Made by a program: the position numbers and the translations under genes. A stretch of DNA of 55,952 nucleotides from a virus. The DNA lies in the IMG/VR virus record IMGVR_UViG_3300032117_000033, positions 1 to 55,952 of that record; one strand, 5' to 3'. Each line of letters starts with the position of its first letter. The stretch's first letter is position 1. The notes beneath the pieces are model-generated. The model was not told where the DNA came from. It did no database searches and saw nothing but the letters and a program-made list of their open reading frames with translations. Positions 1 to 6,910 of this stretch are shown here, one piece after another.

Positions 1-113
1 CCGTGAGTGGCTCGAACAGGCATCAATGTATGTCTGTGCCAAGCCGCAGCTTACCTCGGACGATTGGCTCAACCTCGCCATCAAGGCCGAGGCCGATGGG
101 CGCCAGCATATCG
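1..113. repeat. Left copy of 113-bp terminal direct repeat
   Basis: Bases 1-113 are identical to 55827-55939. The repeat cuts through one open reading frame: its start codon lies at 55807 and its stop at 167-169. Joining the ends therefore restores a complete gene, as expected for an assembled circular or terminally redundant phage genome. Base 114 continues the true gene, whereas the right end diverges into a fold-back. Confidence 0.95.
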
Positions 114-169
114 CCGAGGACTTTATGATGGCCGCGATGGCCTCGGAACTGGAAGAACTCGACCGCTAA
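2..169 (+). CDS. Small hypothetical protein, 3' part (gene spans the contig junction)
   Basis: The frame is open from base 2 to the TAA at 167-169. When joined to 55807-55826 it gives a 62-residue protein beginning MSAGMTDREW and ending EELEELDR-type acidic helix. The joined gene has the box GAGGACAG four bases before its ATG and a two-hairpin leader (55735-55789). The product looks helical and soluble. No family was recognised. Translation beginning at base 7 in another frame was not used because it ignores the junction start. Confidence 0.75.
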   Translation, partial: REWLEQASMYVCAKPQLTSDDWLNLAIKAEADGRQHIAEDFMMAAMASELEELDR

Positions 170-182
170 CAGACCAACGCAA

Positions 183-204
183 GCGCCAGGCGTGGAACTG
201 GCGC
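183..204 (+). promoter_or_regulatory. Hairpin with GCGTGGAA loop after the junction gene
   Basis: A perfect 7-bp stem (GCGCCAG at 183-189 with CTGGCGC at 198-204) closes the 8-nt loop GCGTGGAA. The same loop sits on a different stem at 55735-55758, and the close variant GCCTTGAA at 55170-55193. All are just downstream of a gene, and two are followed by a second hairpin and an AAGGACAG-type box. Changed stem bases with a conserved loop suggest a functional RNA element. Confidence 0.65.
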
Positions 205-251
205 AAGTTCTTTTATTCCAGCTCCTTGGACAGGGGCTGGACTGGAAGGAA

Positions 252-473
252 CTATTCCGTGAACACCGGCGCTGCCGCCTTCTTGGCGGTCGGATTCACG
301 TCGATGGACCGTGGCTTGGGTTTCATCCTCAGGATCCTCTTTCTCTCCTCCAGCGTGTTCCAAGCGCTGGTCAGGGCGGCCAGGTCCTTGTGCGAGAGTT
401 TGTCGTCGTTCATGTGAACCAAAATCCTCTTCTGGATCTGGCAAGCTATGGAGTAGTTTGGTGTCCACTTCAT
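252..473 (-). CDS. Small helical protein on the strand opposite the early arm
   Basis: This minus-strand frame encodes a 73-residue, basic, probably helical protein with the segment DKLSHKDLAALTSAWNTL followed by a lysine/arginine-rich stretch. The amino-acid content looks like a real protein, and nothing convincing lies on the plus strand here. The LSHKDLAALTSAW helix loosely resembles C-terminal helices of small terminase subunits, but this is only a resemblance. A GTG at 491 would extend it by six residues. No clear Shine-Dalgarno sequence precedes either start. Confidence 0.45.
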   Translation of the reverse strand: MKWTPNYSIACQIQKRILVHMNDDKLSHKDLAALTSAWNTLEERKRILRMKPKPRSIDVNPTAKKAAAPVFTE

Positions 474-493
474 GGACAAATTCTGGTCCACTT
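463..493. promoter_or_regulatory. Repeat cluster at the start of the minus-strand gene
   Basis: GTCCACTT occurs at 463-470 and 486-493 as a direct repeat. TGGAC (473-477) and GTCCA (486-490) form an inverted repeat between them. The cluster overlaps the possible starts (473 and 491) of the minus-strand gene and lies about 110 bp upstream of the plus-strand gene at 603, so it could be an operator. Function is inferred. Confidence 0.35.
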
Positions 494-592
494 TTAGGGT
501 CTGTCAACATCTAGCTAGTGGGGGCACGTGGAAGGGGAAGCGCTTTCTTCAATTTCACTGAGCAAACCGTGGAGTCGTGACCCACAAAACCA

Positions 593-600
593 AAGGACAG
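593..600 (+). promoter_or_regulatory. AAGGACAG start-site box (first of a family)
   Basis: AAGGACAG lies 1-6 bases before the ATG of many plus-strand genes. Positions are 593-600, 1317-1324, 2220-2227, 4881-4888, 6131-6138, 6565-6572, 8784-8791, 10609-10616 and 55256-55263. A GAGGACAG variant is at 55795-55802, and another AAGGACAG lies in a leader at 55230-55237. AAGGA can pair with the usual 16S rRNA tail. The fixed CAG that follows, and the unusually short spacing, are not explained by ordinary Shine-Dalgarno pairing. I did not see the box before minus-strand virion genes. Confidence 0.7.
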
Positions 601-602
601 AC

Positions 603-734
603 ATGCAGATCATATTCCCCAGGTTCTTCAGCCTCTACGCCGCGCTGGCGTGGCTGGAGAACCGCAACATTCGTCTCCGGGTCATGCGGATTGGACGCGA
701 CCGCGCCCGGAGATTCATCACGGAGGCGCCATGA
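603..734 (+). CDS. Small basic hypothetical protein
   Basis: The 43-residue frame begins MQIIFPRFF and ends with an arginine-rich tail. The start was chosen because AAGGACAG lies two bases upstream. Its TGA overlaps the next ATG in the arrangement ATGA, so translation is probably coupled. The N-terminal half is hydrophobic and aromatic and the C-terminal half strongly basic. No family was recognised. A longer version from 528 is possible but lacks the start-site box. Confidence 0.6.
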   Translation: MQIIFPRFFSLYAALAWLENRNIRLRVMRIGRDRARRFITEAP

Positions 735-958
735 CCCAGGCCGAGTATCAAGCGCTCCTGGACCTGCTCAAGCGCTTCCAGGATGACGAGCTGGATCGGC
801 TCAACTCCCGGCCCCGGGGAGAGATTTACCTCTTCTTCGTGAACCAGGAGCTCCTCGCCCCCTTGAGCCAGATCATCGCCCTCCTGGTGGTGCGGCTGGA
901 CCAGACCAAGCTGGTGGACTGCAAGCTCACCAACTACGGACAGGAGAATCAACCGTGA
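731..958 (+). CDS. Small hypothetical protein
   Basis: This 75-residue protein begins MTQAEYQALLDLLKRF. It starts inside the stop of the preceding gene (ATGA) and its own stop overlaps the GTG of the next gene, so the three genes 603-1191 form one coupled unit. It looks like a mixed helical protein with a hydrophobic core segment (PLSQIIALLVVRL). No function was recognised. Confidence 0.7.
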   Translation: MTQAEYQALLDLLKRFQDDELDRLNSRPRGEIYLFFVNQELLAPLSQIIALLVVRLDQTKLVDCKLTNYGQENQP

Positions 959-1191
959 GCGCTGCCCAGTTATCGCCCGAGCGCAGGCTGATCATCCTCT
1001 CCCTGCTGCTTCATCGTATGCTGCTGCGGTTCCCGGACGAGGACTCGGTTTTACGGGTCATCATCGAGTCCTTCGATGAGGGAGTCTGCCAGGGGATCGG
1101 GTTCGAAGAGTTCATGGCGGTCTCCCGGACCGTGATGGACGGGTATCAAAAACAACGCGCAAGCAACCCCATCGCGGGGATGTTTGCCTGA
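955..1191 (+). CDS. Small helical hypothetical protein
   Basis: The 78-residue frame starts at GTG 955, overlapping the upstream stop. It contains two leucine-rich helices and an acidic central part (DEDSVLRVIIESFDEG). It is the last gene of the 603-1191 coupled trio and is followed by about 130 bp with a nested hairpin. No family was recognised. Confidence 0.65.
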   Translation: MSAAQLSPERRLIILSLLLHRMLLRFPDEDSVLRVIIESFDEGVCQGIGFEEFMAVSRTVMDGYQKQRASNPIAGMFA

Positions 1192-1269
1192 TAGTCGGAA
1201 CCTGGGCCTGGACAGCTACGGGCTCAGAGTCCGGCCATCATTGTGGTGGTTCGGAAACACAACGGGAGA

Positions 1270-1305
1270 GTGCGACTCCTTAACGGGGCCAGAAACCCCT
1301 CGCAC
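1270..1305 (+). promoter_or_regulatory. Nested leader hairpin before the gene at 1326
   Basis: GTGCGA (1270-1275) pairs with TCGCAC (1300-1305). Inside it GGGG (1285-1288) pairs with CCCC (1296-1299) around the loop CCAGAAA. It lies about 12 nt before the AAGGACAG box of the 1326 gene, the same hairpin-then-box order seen before several other genes here. It may act as a processing, terminator-like or translation-control element. Confidence 0.5.
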
Positions 1306-1325
1306 ACGTTAGTAACAAGGACAGT

Positions 1326-1850
1326 ATGAGTAAGTTAATCGTAGCTCAGGTACTCGAGAAGGCTCGGTATGACGTAAATCGGGTTGCCAACGAAGCGAAG
1401 CTTCCGCCTCAGTTCAAGCGGATCAGCGACGCGTTCCAGAACAACCCCAACCTCCAGAACCAGGAAGGCCTGGCGGATCTGTGCGGATTGATCACGGGAT
1501 ATCGCCCCCGCGCGATGTTCTCCAAGATCGCTCCGTTCCAGGTCTTCGCGGTCATGTCCAAGGCCGAACAGCGCGTCACGAAGTTTGCGATCTGCATGAT
1601 CGCCAGCTCCGGGAGCGCCTACGGGTGCAGCTCCCTCAGCGAGAACAACGTGCCCTTCACGGTGGACACCTGCCGTTTGGCCACGCCGGAGGAAGCGACC
1701 GCGTTCATCGAGAGCGAAGTCGCCAGTTGGGAAGACAACGCGTTGCTCACTTGGATCAACGCCAAGCTGGGCTCCAACTACTTCCAGGTCTTCTTCAATG
1801 AATTGGAGCGGACCATTCCCACGGAAGTCACTGACCGCAAGGCCAGGTAA
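1326..1850 (+). CDS. Hypothetical protein upstream of the Ubl cassette
   Basis: The 174-residue protein begins MSKLIVAQVLEKARYDV. The start is supported by AAGGACAG one base upstream. It has an N-terminal helical part, a central region with small residues and cysteines (ASSGSAYGCSSL), and a C-terminal aromatic and acidic helix. I recognise no family. It precedes the ubiquitin-like gene by 39 bp and may share its transcript. It could be a partner or target of the cassette, but this is inference from position only. Confidence 0.75.
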   Translation: MSKLIVAQVLEKARYDVNRVANEAKLPPQFKRISDAFQNNPNLQNQEGLADLCGLITGYRPRAMFSKIAPFQVFAVMSKAEQRVTKFAICMIASSGSAYGCSSLSENNVPFTVDTCRLATPEEATAFIESEVASWEDNALLTWINAKLGSNYFQVFFNELERTIPTEVTDRKAR

Positions 1851-1889
1851 TCGGGACCTTAAACATCAACTCGGTAATCGAATACCGGT

Positions 1890-2150
1890 ATGAAGCGTTT
1901 CAAAGTCCGTTATGGGTCCAACGTGAAGATCTACGATCTTCCCCAGGACACAACCATCGGGGACATTAAGTGCTCCGATATCATCCGGGCGGATCTCGGA
2001 TTCGGCGACAATGTCAACATCCTGTACAATGGTGTTGCGCTCCCGGACTCCGCGATCGCGCCGGAGTTCATCGAGCCGTTCGGCGGGGGCAGCCCCTTCA
2101 CCGGCAGCATTGTTGTGGAAACCGCCTGCAACAAGAAGGAACAGAACTAA
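1890..2150 (+). CDS. Beta-grasp ubiquitin-like protein (PRTRC protein C-like)
   Basis: The 86-residue protein has a ubiquitin-like layout: an N-terminal beta hairpin, a TTIGDIK turn into a helix (about residues 21-35), the strand NVNILYNGVALPD (41-53) and a final strand near SIVVETA (73-79). YNG..LPD and the neighbouring E2-like, ThiF and JAMM genes recall PRTRC protein C, a prokaryotic ubiquitin-like family. The C-terminus is CNKKEQN with no terminal diglycine, so it either needs trimming, is joined through another end, or is not conjugated. There is no clear Shine-Dalgarno. A small hairpin (CGGTA/TACCG) abuts the ATG. Confidence 0.65.
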   Translation: MKRFKVRYGSNVKIYDLPQDTTIGDIKCSDIIRADLGFGDNVNILYNGVALPDSAIAPEFIEPFGGGSPFTGSIVVETACNKKEQN

Positions 2151-2177
2151 TCCCGGCCGGGATTAGTTAGCTAATCC

Positions 2178-2219
2178 GTGGGGGTGGGGCGATTCGTCGC
2201 TCTGCCCCCACACTTTTTT
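2178..2219 (+). terminator. Terminator-like hairpin between Ubl and E2-like genes
   Basis: GTGGGGG (2178-2184) pairs with CCCCCAC (2205-2211). An inner hairpin, GCGA-TTCG-TCGC, sits in the loop. Six T residues follow at 2214-2219. It looks like an intrinsic terminator, yet it lies only 13 bp before the E2-like start and runs straight into its AAGGACAG box. It may therefore set the ratio of Ubl to downstream enzyme expression. A smaller hairpin (GGATTA/TAATCC) precedes it. Confidence 0.65.
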
Positions 2220-2231
2220 AAGGACAGAATT

Positions 2232-2939
2232 ATGGCAACAACACAGTATGTATTCCAGCCCGACGGCAAGCTGTTCCGCGAGGACATTACCCGCCGGGAG
2301 ATTGGAATCACCCCCCAGATCGCCCGGGCGATGAGTGGGGACGTGTCGGCCCGCGCGAACGCGATCGCCCAGCATGAACGCTGGGGCCAGTTCAACGTCC
2401 AGGTCGAATCCACCGGCGACTGCTGGTGGACCGCCCTGCTTCCCCGCCTCACCATCAAGTGCCCCTGGCGCATGGATGGCGGGAAGTGGACGCCAAACCT
2501 CAACAATCCCGAAGACCCGATCCAGGCGCTGGATTGGATTCCCCCGGACGACATGCGGCTGGTGTTTCTCATGCCGGTCAAATGGAGCCCGGGCAACTGC
2601 ATCGCCGAGAAGGTGGGCCACACCTACCTCTTTGCGTTCGATAACCAAGGAGCCACCTGGCGCCTCCCGCTGGGCAACTTATACGACGAGTGTCGTATCT
2701 GCCTCGGACAGGAGCGGTTCGCCGCTGCCAGCCACATGCAATGTGTGGCGGCCGCTCTGGAACAGTTCGCCAACAGCCAGTGGAACGCGGACCTGTGGCG
2801 CACCCAGGCACAGACTAAAGCCCTGTTCTCCTTCCTGCCCAAGGACAGCGGCTTCGATCAGATCCCGCCCGAGAGACACTGGACATCCTACTGCTCCAAG
2901 GTCGGCAACGCGATCAGCGAGAAGGTGGTGCTCTTATGA
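2232..2939 (+). CDS. E2-like protein resembling PRTRC system protein B
   Basis: This 235-residue protein starts at ATG 2232 behind AAGGACAG. The order FLMPVKW (about 112), TYLFAF (about 131), then LPLGNLYDECRICLGQ (about 145-160) fits the E2/UBC pattern, in which a proline/asparagine-containing loop leads to the catalytic cysteine (I/V-C-L). C157 is the likely catalytic residue, with C154 nearby. From family knowledge, PRTRC protein B belongs to a prokaryotic E2-like group. With the ThiF gene it would take an activated Ubl as a thioester. Its stop overlaps the next ATG. The E2 assignment is motif-based. Confidence 0.65.
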   Translation: MATTQYVFQPDGKLFREDITRREIGITPQIARAMSGDVSARANAIAQHERWGQFNVQVESTGDCWWTALLPRLTIKCPWRMDGGKWTPNLNNPEDPIQALDWIPPDDMRLVFLMPVKWSPGNCIAEKVGHTYLFAFDNQGATWRLPLGNLYDECRICLGQERFAAASHMQCVAAALEQFANSQWNADLWRTQAQTKALFSFLPKDSGFDQIPPERHWTSYCSKVGNAISEKVVLL

Positions 2940-3235
2940 CTATCTACGAGCTGCTCAATACCTGCCCGGTGCGTGTCTCCCTGGAGGAGAAGATGCTCCA
3001 TGCATTCAAGCAACTGTCGGAGCCAATCCACTGGGCGCTGCACACACGGGACGCGGTGGCGGTAGGGATGATCCACGATCCTAGCGTCGGCACCAAGCTG
3101 TTGACTACGGATCAGTACTCGCAGCTCATGCGCCTGCTCGACACGGCGGTCACCAAGCTGCAAATCGACATGGCCCTGTCGGAAGAACAGTTGGACCTGG
3201 CCAAGGCCATCATTGAAGAAAGCCGCCGACCATGA
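2936..3235 (+). CDS. Small helical protein between E2-like and E1-like genes
   Basis: The 99-residue protein begins MTIYELLNTCPVRVSLEEK and is predominantly helical, with an acidic C-terminus. It is joined by four-base ATGA overlaps to both neighbours, so it is translated in step with the E2-like and E1-like proteins. That suggests a stoichiometric partner or adaptor. No family was recognised. Confidence 0.7.
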   Translation: MTIYELLNTCPVRVSLEEKMLHAFKQLSEPIHWALHTRDAVAVGMIHDPSVGTKLLTTDQYSQLMRLLDTAVTKLQIDMALSEEQLDLAKAIIEESRRP

Positions 3236-3981
3236 GAGTCTTCATCATTGGCGGAGGCGGAGGCGGTAGCTGGCTCCTGCCGTCCATGTGCATGTTAGTG
3301 GGCCGCAAGCACCTGATCATCGTGGATCGGGACAAGCTGACCCAGAAGAACCTCAATCGCCAGCTCTTCACCGAAGAGGACGTTGGCAAGAACAAGGCGG
3401 TGGCCCTGGCAGAACGGTATCACTGCGAGGCGCTGCCGATCTGGTACACGCTCGGGTGCATCGACCTGACCCGGGACGATTGGCTCATCTCCTGCGCGGA
3501 CAATCATCCGTGCCGGTTGGCGATCCTTCGCTCGGTCGATCAGTTCAAGTGCCGCGCGATCATCGCGGCCAACGAGAAGACCAGCTCCGAGGCCTACTTC
3601 TATCGCCGCGACTGGCGGGACACCCCGCTGGATCCGCGCTGTTACTATCCGGACATCGAGACCGATGATACGGATGATCCTTCACGCCCCGAGACCTGCA
3701 CCGGGGAAGCTCAGGTCGCCACACCGCAACTGGTGTCGGCGAATGTCATGGCCATCTCATTGGCCCAATGGCTCTATGTCTTTTGGGGCATGAAGCGCCC
3801 GGGCATGGGGCTCAATGTCGATGAGAGCAACTTCCCGTATCATTACCGGGCCAACATGACCATGTTGGAAACCTTTAGGATCAAAGATGCCAACAAATCC
3901 TTTGAATTGGTGGGAGAACCTGGAACCGAGCCTGAACCCACACCTGATGGCGCATCCGCCGCAGGGGCCGTTTACGCTTGA
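3232..3981 (+). CDS. ThiF/E1-like Ubl-activating enzyme
   Basis: The 249-residue protein has an N-terminal Rossmann nucleotide-binding loop (FIIGGGGGGSW, residues 4-14), the acidic strand end IIVDRD (29-34), the NLNRQLF motif (40-46) that contacts ATP in ThiF, MoeB and E1 enzymes, GKNKA (52-56), and an aspartate at ISCADN (86-91). C-terminal cysteines such as ETCTGE are candidates for the thioester. In this family the enzyme adenylates the C-terminus of a ubiquitin-like protein. It overlaps its upstream neighbour by ATGA and the next gene by 95 bp. Confidence 0.85.
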   Translation: MRVFIIGGGGGGSWLLPSMCMLVGRKHLIIVDRDKLTQKNLNRQLFTEEDVGKNKAVALAERYHCEALPIWYTLGCIDLTRDDWLISCADNHPCRLAILRSVDQFKCRAIIAANEKTSSEAYFYRRDWRDTPLDPRCYYPDIETDDTDDPSRPETCTGEAQVATPQLVSANVMAISLAQWLYVFWGMKRPGMGLNVDESNFPYHYRANMTMLETFRIKDANKSFELVGEPGTEPEPTPDGASAAGAVYA

Positions 3982-4876
3982 TCCCTACACCCAGTTCATC
4001 AGTGAACGGGAGAGATTAAGACTGGAACAACAGATACAAAATATGAGCACACAAACAGCACCGATCGCGCCAGATCTGGAAGAAGCGATCAAGCAAGAGA
4101 CACTTCGGCAGTTAAATGCGGAAGAGGCCACTAAGGCCAAGCCGAAGGAAGACAAACCACTCAAATGCCCCAAGTGCGGGGCGTTTGCCGAGCGGGTCCT
4201 GGTCGCCAAAGACAATCGGCTTCCAGGACTTTTTTGCAATAAAGAGGGCTGCGGTTGGACCGCAACTCTCGATGTATTGCCGGTCCGCCTGCGGGAATGG
4301 ACCTACGTGATCCATCAGTCGATCCATGAACTGCTTCGACTGGCACCACTGAATCCGGTTGCCCGGACTCATGTTCACTCCAAGGTGGGGATTCCGATCC
4401 CCCCGGTATGCACCACGCTAGCCCAGATCCTGCAATGGATCGAGACCGTGGAGCTGAAGAAAGGGGTGTTGTCTAGTGACGAAATCCCTTTTAACCTACC
4501 GACGCTTCCTCGATGGGCGCCCACCAATGCCCTGTCGATCGAAGTGGGATACTCGTATCGAGAGTCTGGGAGAGCCAGTTACTCCTGCACACAGTATGGC
4601 TGCCGCAACTACGAACTAGGACGCGACGACATCGCCGAGATGGCGGAAGAGTGCGGCTCGTTATCCGAGTTGGAAACAGTGGTGAAACGGCGGTTCCGGG
4701 CTATGTGCGGTGAAAATCCTCCCAACACCGAGGCCTCTGATTACGACTACAGTGATGAAGAGGCCACGGACAGTGATGACCACGAGACAGAGATCCACGA
4801 GGAGACTCTGAGAACCAAGTTAGCCGAGTGGCTGCGCAACCATTTGCCAGCCGAGTATGACCGATTAAACACATAA
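3887..4876 (+). CDS. Zinc-ribbon protein of the Ubl cassette
   Basis: This 329-residue frame begins MPTNPLNWWENLEP inside the 3' end of the ThiF gene. The 95-bp overlap appears real because both frames read like protein; later starts at 3947 or 4043 are possible. It carries a zinc-binding CPKC...C....C set at about residues 94, 97, 117 and 122, a central region with proline- and tryptophan-rich loops, and a very acidic tail (about 285-305). Its position between E1-like and JAMM genes suggests a cassette role, perhaps substrate or partner recognition. No E3 or RING motif was seen, so this is only inference. Confidence 0.6.
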   Translation: MPTNPLNWWENLEPSLNPHLMAHPPQGPFTLDPYTQFISERERLRLEQQIQNMSTQTAPIAPDLEEAIKQETLRQLNAEEATKAKPKEDKPLKCPKCGAFAERVLVAKDNRLPGLFCNKEGCGWTATLDVLPVRLREWTYVIHQSIHELLRLAPLNPVARTHVHSKVGIPIPPVCTTLAQILQWIETVELKKGVLSSDEIPFNLPTLPRWAPTNALSIEVGYSYRESGRASYSCTQYGCRNYELGRDDIAEMAEECGSLSELETVVKRRFRAMCGENPPNTEASDYDYSDEEATDSDDHETEIHEETLRTKLAEWLRNHLPAEYDRLNT

Positions 4877-4894
4877 CAGAAAGGACAGTAATAC

Positions 4895-6091
4895 ATGCAG
4901 ACCGTTAAAATGAAGGACGACACAATCAACCAGGTCCTGGAGTTTCCAGGCATTGTGTCGGTCAAGTTAAAACACAAGATCAGCTCCACCGAGCTGGACT
5001 ACGACTACGCGGGGCCCAAGATCCCCTACGAAGAGTGGCACAAAGTTCTGTCATTCTTCCGGTGGACCTACCAGGAGGCTCATAGCGAGAGCCAGGTGAG
5101 GGGATTCATCGATCCAACCACCAACAAGATCCTGTTCTGGGCCTTCCCGCAGGAAGCCGGGACCGGGATGACCACCAAGGAACTGGATGGAGACGAGTTC
5201 AACCAGCAGAGGGCCGCGCTGCCCAATGCCAATGAACTGATCTACTTCTTCACCATTCACCATCACTGCTCGGCGGGAGCGTTCCAGTCGGGCGGCGACA
5301 GCAACAATGAGGAGCGGCCTGGTGGCCGCGCCCATGAGACCGGCCAGGACGGGCTCCACATCACCGTGGGGCTCATGGACAAGGCCCGGCACGACATGCA
5401 TGCCCGGCTCTACCTGAAGGGGGTCAAGATGCAGCCCAGGTTCTCGGACTTCTGGGACATCTCCGACAGCCTGAAGGTCATGCTGCCCAATACGCTGCAT
5501 GACAACGTGGCCTACTACCAGATGACCGAGAAGGTGGAGTTGGAGTTCCCCCAGAAGTGGAAGGACAACTACATCAAGGTGGAGCGCAAGGTCACGACCT
5601 ACGTCACGCCCGACTATTACGGAGGGGGGTATTCTGGCTACACCAGTGGCAAAAGCCTCACGGAAAGAATCGAGGCGTCGGCGGCGGAAGTGGTGGAGAC
5701 GCTGATGGACAATCCGAAGTTCGACGTGCCCATCGAGATCCTCCAGCAGGTGCTGGATTTCTTGCAGGAGTCTCCCATTATCGATGAGATCCTGGATGAG
5801 GCCATGAAGGAGCGCTACGACGCCATCGACATCCGGTCGCTGGTGAAGAACATGGAAACGATCGCCGACGACTGGGTGGAGATCGAGGCCGAACGGGCCC
5901 TGGCCATCGAGAAAGGGGAAAAGGTTGACATAGCTGTCAAACGGGGCAAACGTAAGAAGAATGGCAAAGGCACCATCGTGGCCGGTAACGAATCCGATCA
6001 ACCGAAGTCGGTGGCGGATCAGCAGGCGCAGCAGGCTCGAGAGCCTGACAAGGAATCAAGCCCCCTTGGAGCCAATGCGGCTTGGGATTAG
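4895..6091 (+). CDS. JAMM/MPN metalloprotease-like deconjugase
   Basis: The 398-residue protein carries a perfect JAMM signature: H122-x-H124, seven residues, S132-x-x-D135. Glutamates near residue 61-66 are candidates for the catalytic acid. The following strands (LHITVGLMDKA, MHARLYLKG) fit the MPN fold. In ubiquitin-like systems this zinc protease trims the Ubl or removes it from targets. The C-terminal 220 residues form a separate helical part ending in a lysine-rich and then disordered tail. The start has AAGGACAG six bases upstream. It closes the cassette before a strong hairpin. Confidence 0.75.
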   Translation: MQTVKMKDDTINQVLEFPGIVSVKLKHKISSTELDYDYAGPKIPYEEWHKVLSFFRWTYQEAHSESQVRGFIDPTTNKILFWAFPQEAGTGMTTKELDGDEFNQQRAALPNANELIYFFTIHHHCSAGAFQSGGDSNNEERPGGRAHETGQDGLHITVGLMDKARHDMHARLYLKGVKMQPRFSDFWDISDSLKVMLPNTLHDNVAYYQMTEKVELEFPQKWKDNYIKVERKVTTYVTPDYYGGGYSGYTSGKSLTERIEASAAEVVETLMDNPKFDVPIEILQQVLDFLQESPIIDEILDEAMKERYDAIDIRSLVKNMETIADDWVEIEAERALAIEKGEKVDIAVKRGKRKKNGKGTIVAGNESDQPKSVADQQAQQAREPDKESSPLGANAAWD

Positions 6092-6101
6092 CTAAACAAA
6101 C

Positions 6102-6123
6102 GGGGGCCCCACCAAGGGCCCCC
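6102..6123 (+). terminator. Strong hairpin after the JAMM gene
   Basis: GGGGGCCC (6102-6109) pairs with GGGCCCCC (6116-6123) around CACCAA, 10 bp after the JAMM stop. No T tract follows. The next gene's AAGGACAG box begins 8 bp later. It could be a transcript-end stabiliser or processing hairpin rather than a full terminator. Confidence 0.5.
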
Positions 6124-6144
6124 AAGAAACAAGGACAGTAACCT

Positions 6145-6552
6145 ATGACGAAACGTAAATGCGAAGTGTGCGGTTGGCAAACTGAATTTGCCAAAACCGC
6201 AGCGATAGCCAACCGAGCGTTGGGCTATCACAAGTTCAAGCAGCACGGCATCCGGGGTATGGATGGCCGGGTCCGCTACCTGGTCTACTCCAAGGGCATG
6301 ACCCCGGAGCAGGCCAAGGCGGCCGTGGCAGCCAAGGATGCCGGAGTTCCCACAATGCCTAGTGTTCTGTCTGCCGTTGAGGCAAAGAAGAAGCACCGGC
6401 AGGAATACGGTCGGATGTACCGTGAGAAGCAGAAGCTTCTAAAACAAAAACAACAGAACCCGGTCAGCAACGGCACGGGGGCCATTCCGGCCTACCTGCC
6501 GTTCTGTCCTAAATGTCAGACAAGGTTCTGGATGTGCGTTGGTGAACAGTAA
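6145..6552 (+). CDS. Two-finger zinc-binding hypothetical protein
   Basis: The 135-residue protein begins with CEVCGW followed by histidines at YHKFKQHG, a C2H2-like arrangement. After a basic, helical middle (KKKHRQEYGRMYREKQK) it ends with CPKCQTRFWMC. This suggests a nucleic-acid or protein-binding role. The start follows AAGGACAG by six bases. No specific family was recognised. It may belong functionally either to the Ubl cassette or to the following DNA module. Confidence 0.7.
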   Translation: MTKRKCEVCGWQTEFAKTAAIANRALGYHKFKQHGIRGMDGRVRYLVYSKGMTPEQAKAAVAAKDAGVPTMPSVLSAVEAKKKHRQEYGRMYREKQKLLKQKQQNPVSNGTGAIPAYLPFCPKCQTRFWMCVGEQ

Positions 6553-6577
6553 AACTAAATAAGAAAGGACAGCAGAC

Positions 6578-6910
6578 ATGCAGAAAAAGTATAAACGAAT
6601 CAACAAAAACATAATAACATTCCAGGCAGGTGATGACTACATCGCCCTCGCTCTGGCAAAGCGGGGGATGTCCAATCGGGCCATCAGGGCCAGAACGTCG
6701 CTGAGCAACAACCAGATCAACTACCGGCTTCACCGTGCCAAAACGGTGGAGGATCTGGATTGGGGATACCGCGTTGCCTTCCGCAACGGGGTGTCGCCGC
6801 TGGCACAGCAGGTGATACGGGACACCGAGGCAGTGGTCCGAGCTGACATCATGCGCAACGTGGTGGAAGTCATTATTCATCCCACGCCAGAAGTGCGGGG
6901 TGCCAAATGA
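6578..6910 (+). CDS. Small helix-turn-helix protein
   Basis: The 110-residue protein has a likely helix-turn-helix at about residues 18-55 (YIALALAKRGMSNRAIR, then a second basic helix NNQINYRLHRAK), like the resolvase or sigma-type DNA-binding fold. It may regulate the recombination genes just downstream. The AAGGACAG box is five bases before the ATG. The stop overlaps the next gene by ATGA. Confidence 0.65.
   Translation: MQKKYKRINKNIITFQAGDDYIALALAKRGMSNRAIRARTSLSNNQINYRLHRAKTVEDLDWGYRVAFRNGVSPLAQQVIRDTEAVVRADIMRNVVEVIIHPTPEVRGAK

Noticed and set aside
7-417. 136-codon plus-strand frame at the left end
   Set aside because: It ignores the start at 55807 and the true stop at 169, and runs over the minus-strand gene with an arginine-rich, unlikely composition.
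2335-3084. Long alternative plus-strand frame within the E2-like gene
   Set aside because: Ser/Arg/Pro-rich shadow of the real gene in a GC-rich region, with no start signal.
5051-6001. 316-codon minus-strand frame opposite the JAMM gene
   Set aside because: A shadow frame; the JAMM frame has intact catalytic motifs and a start box.
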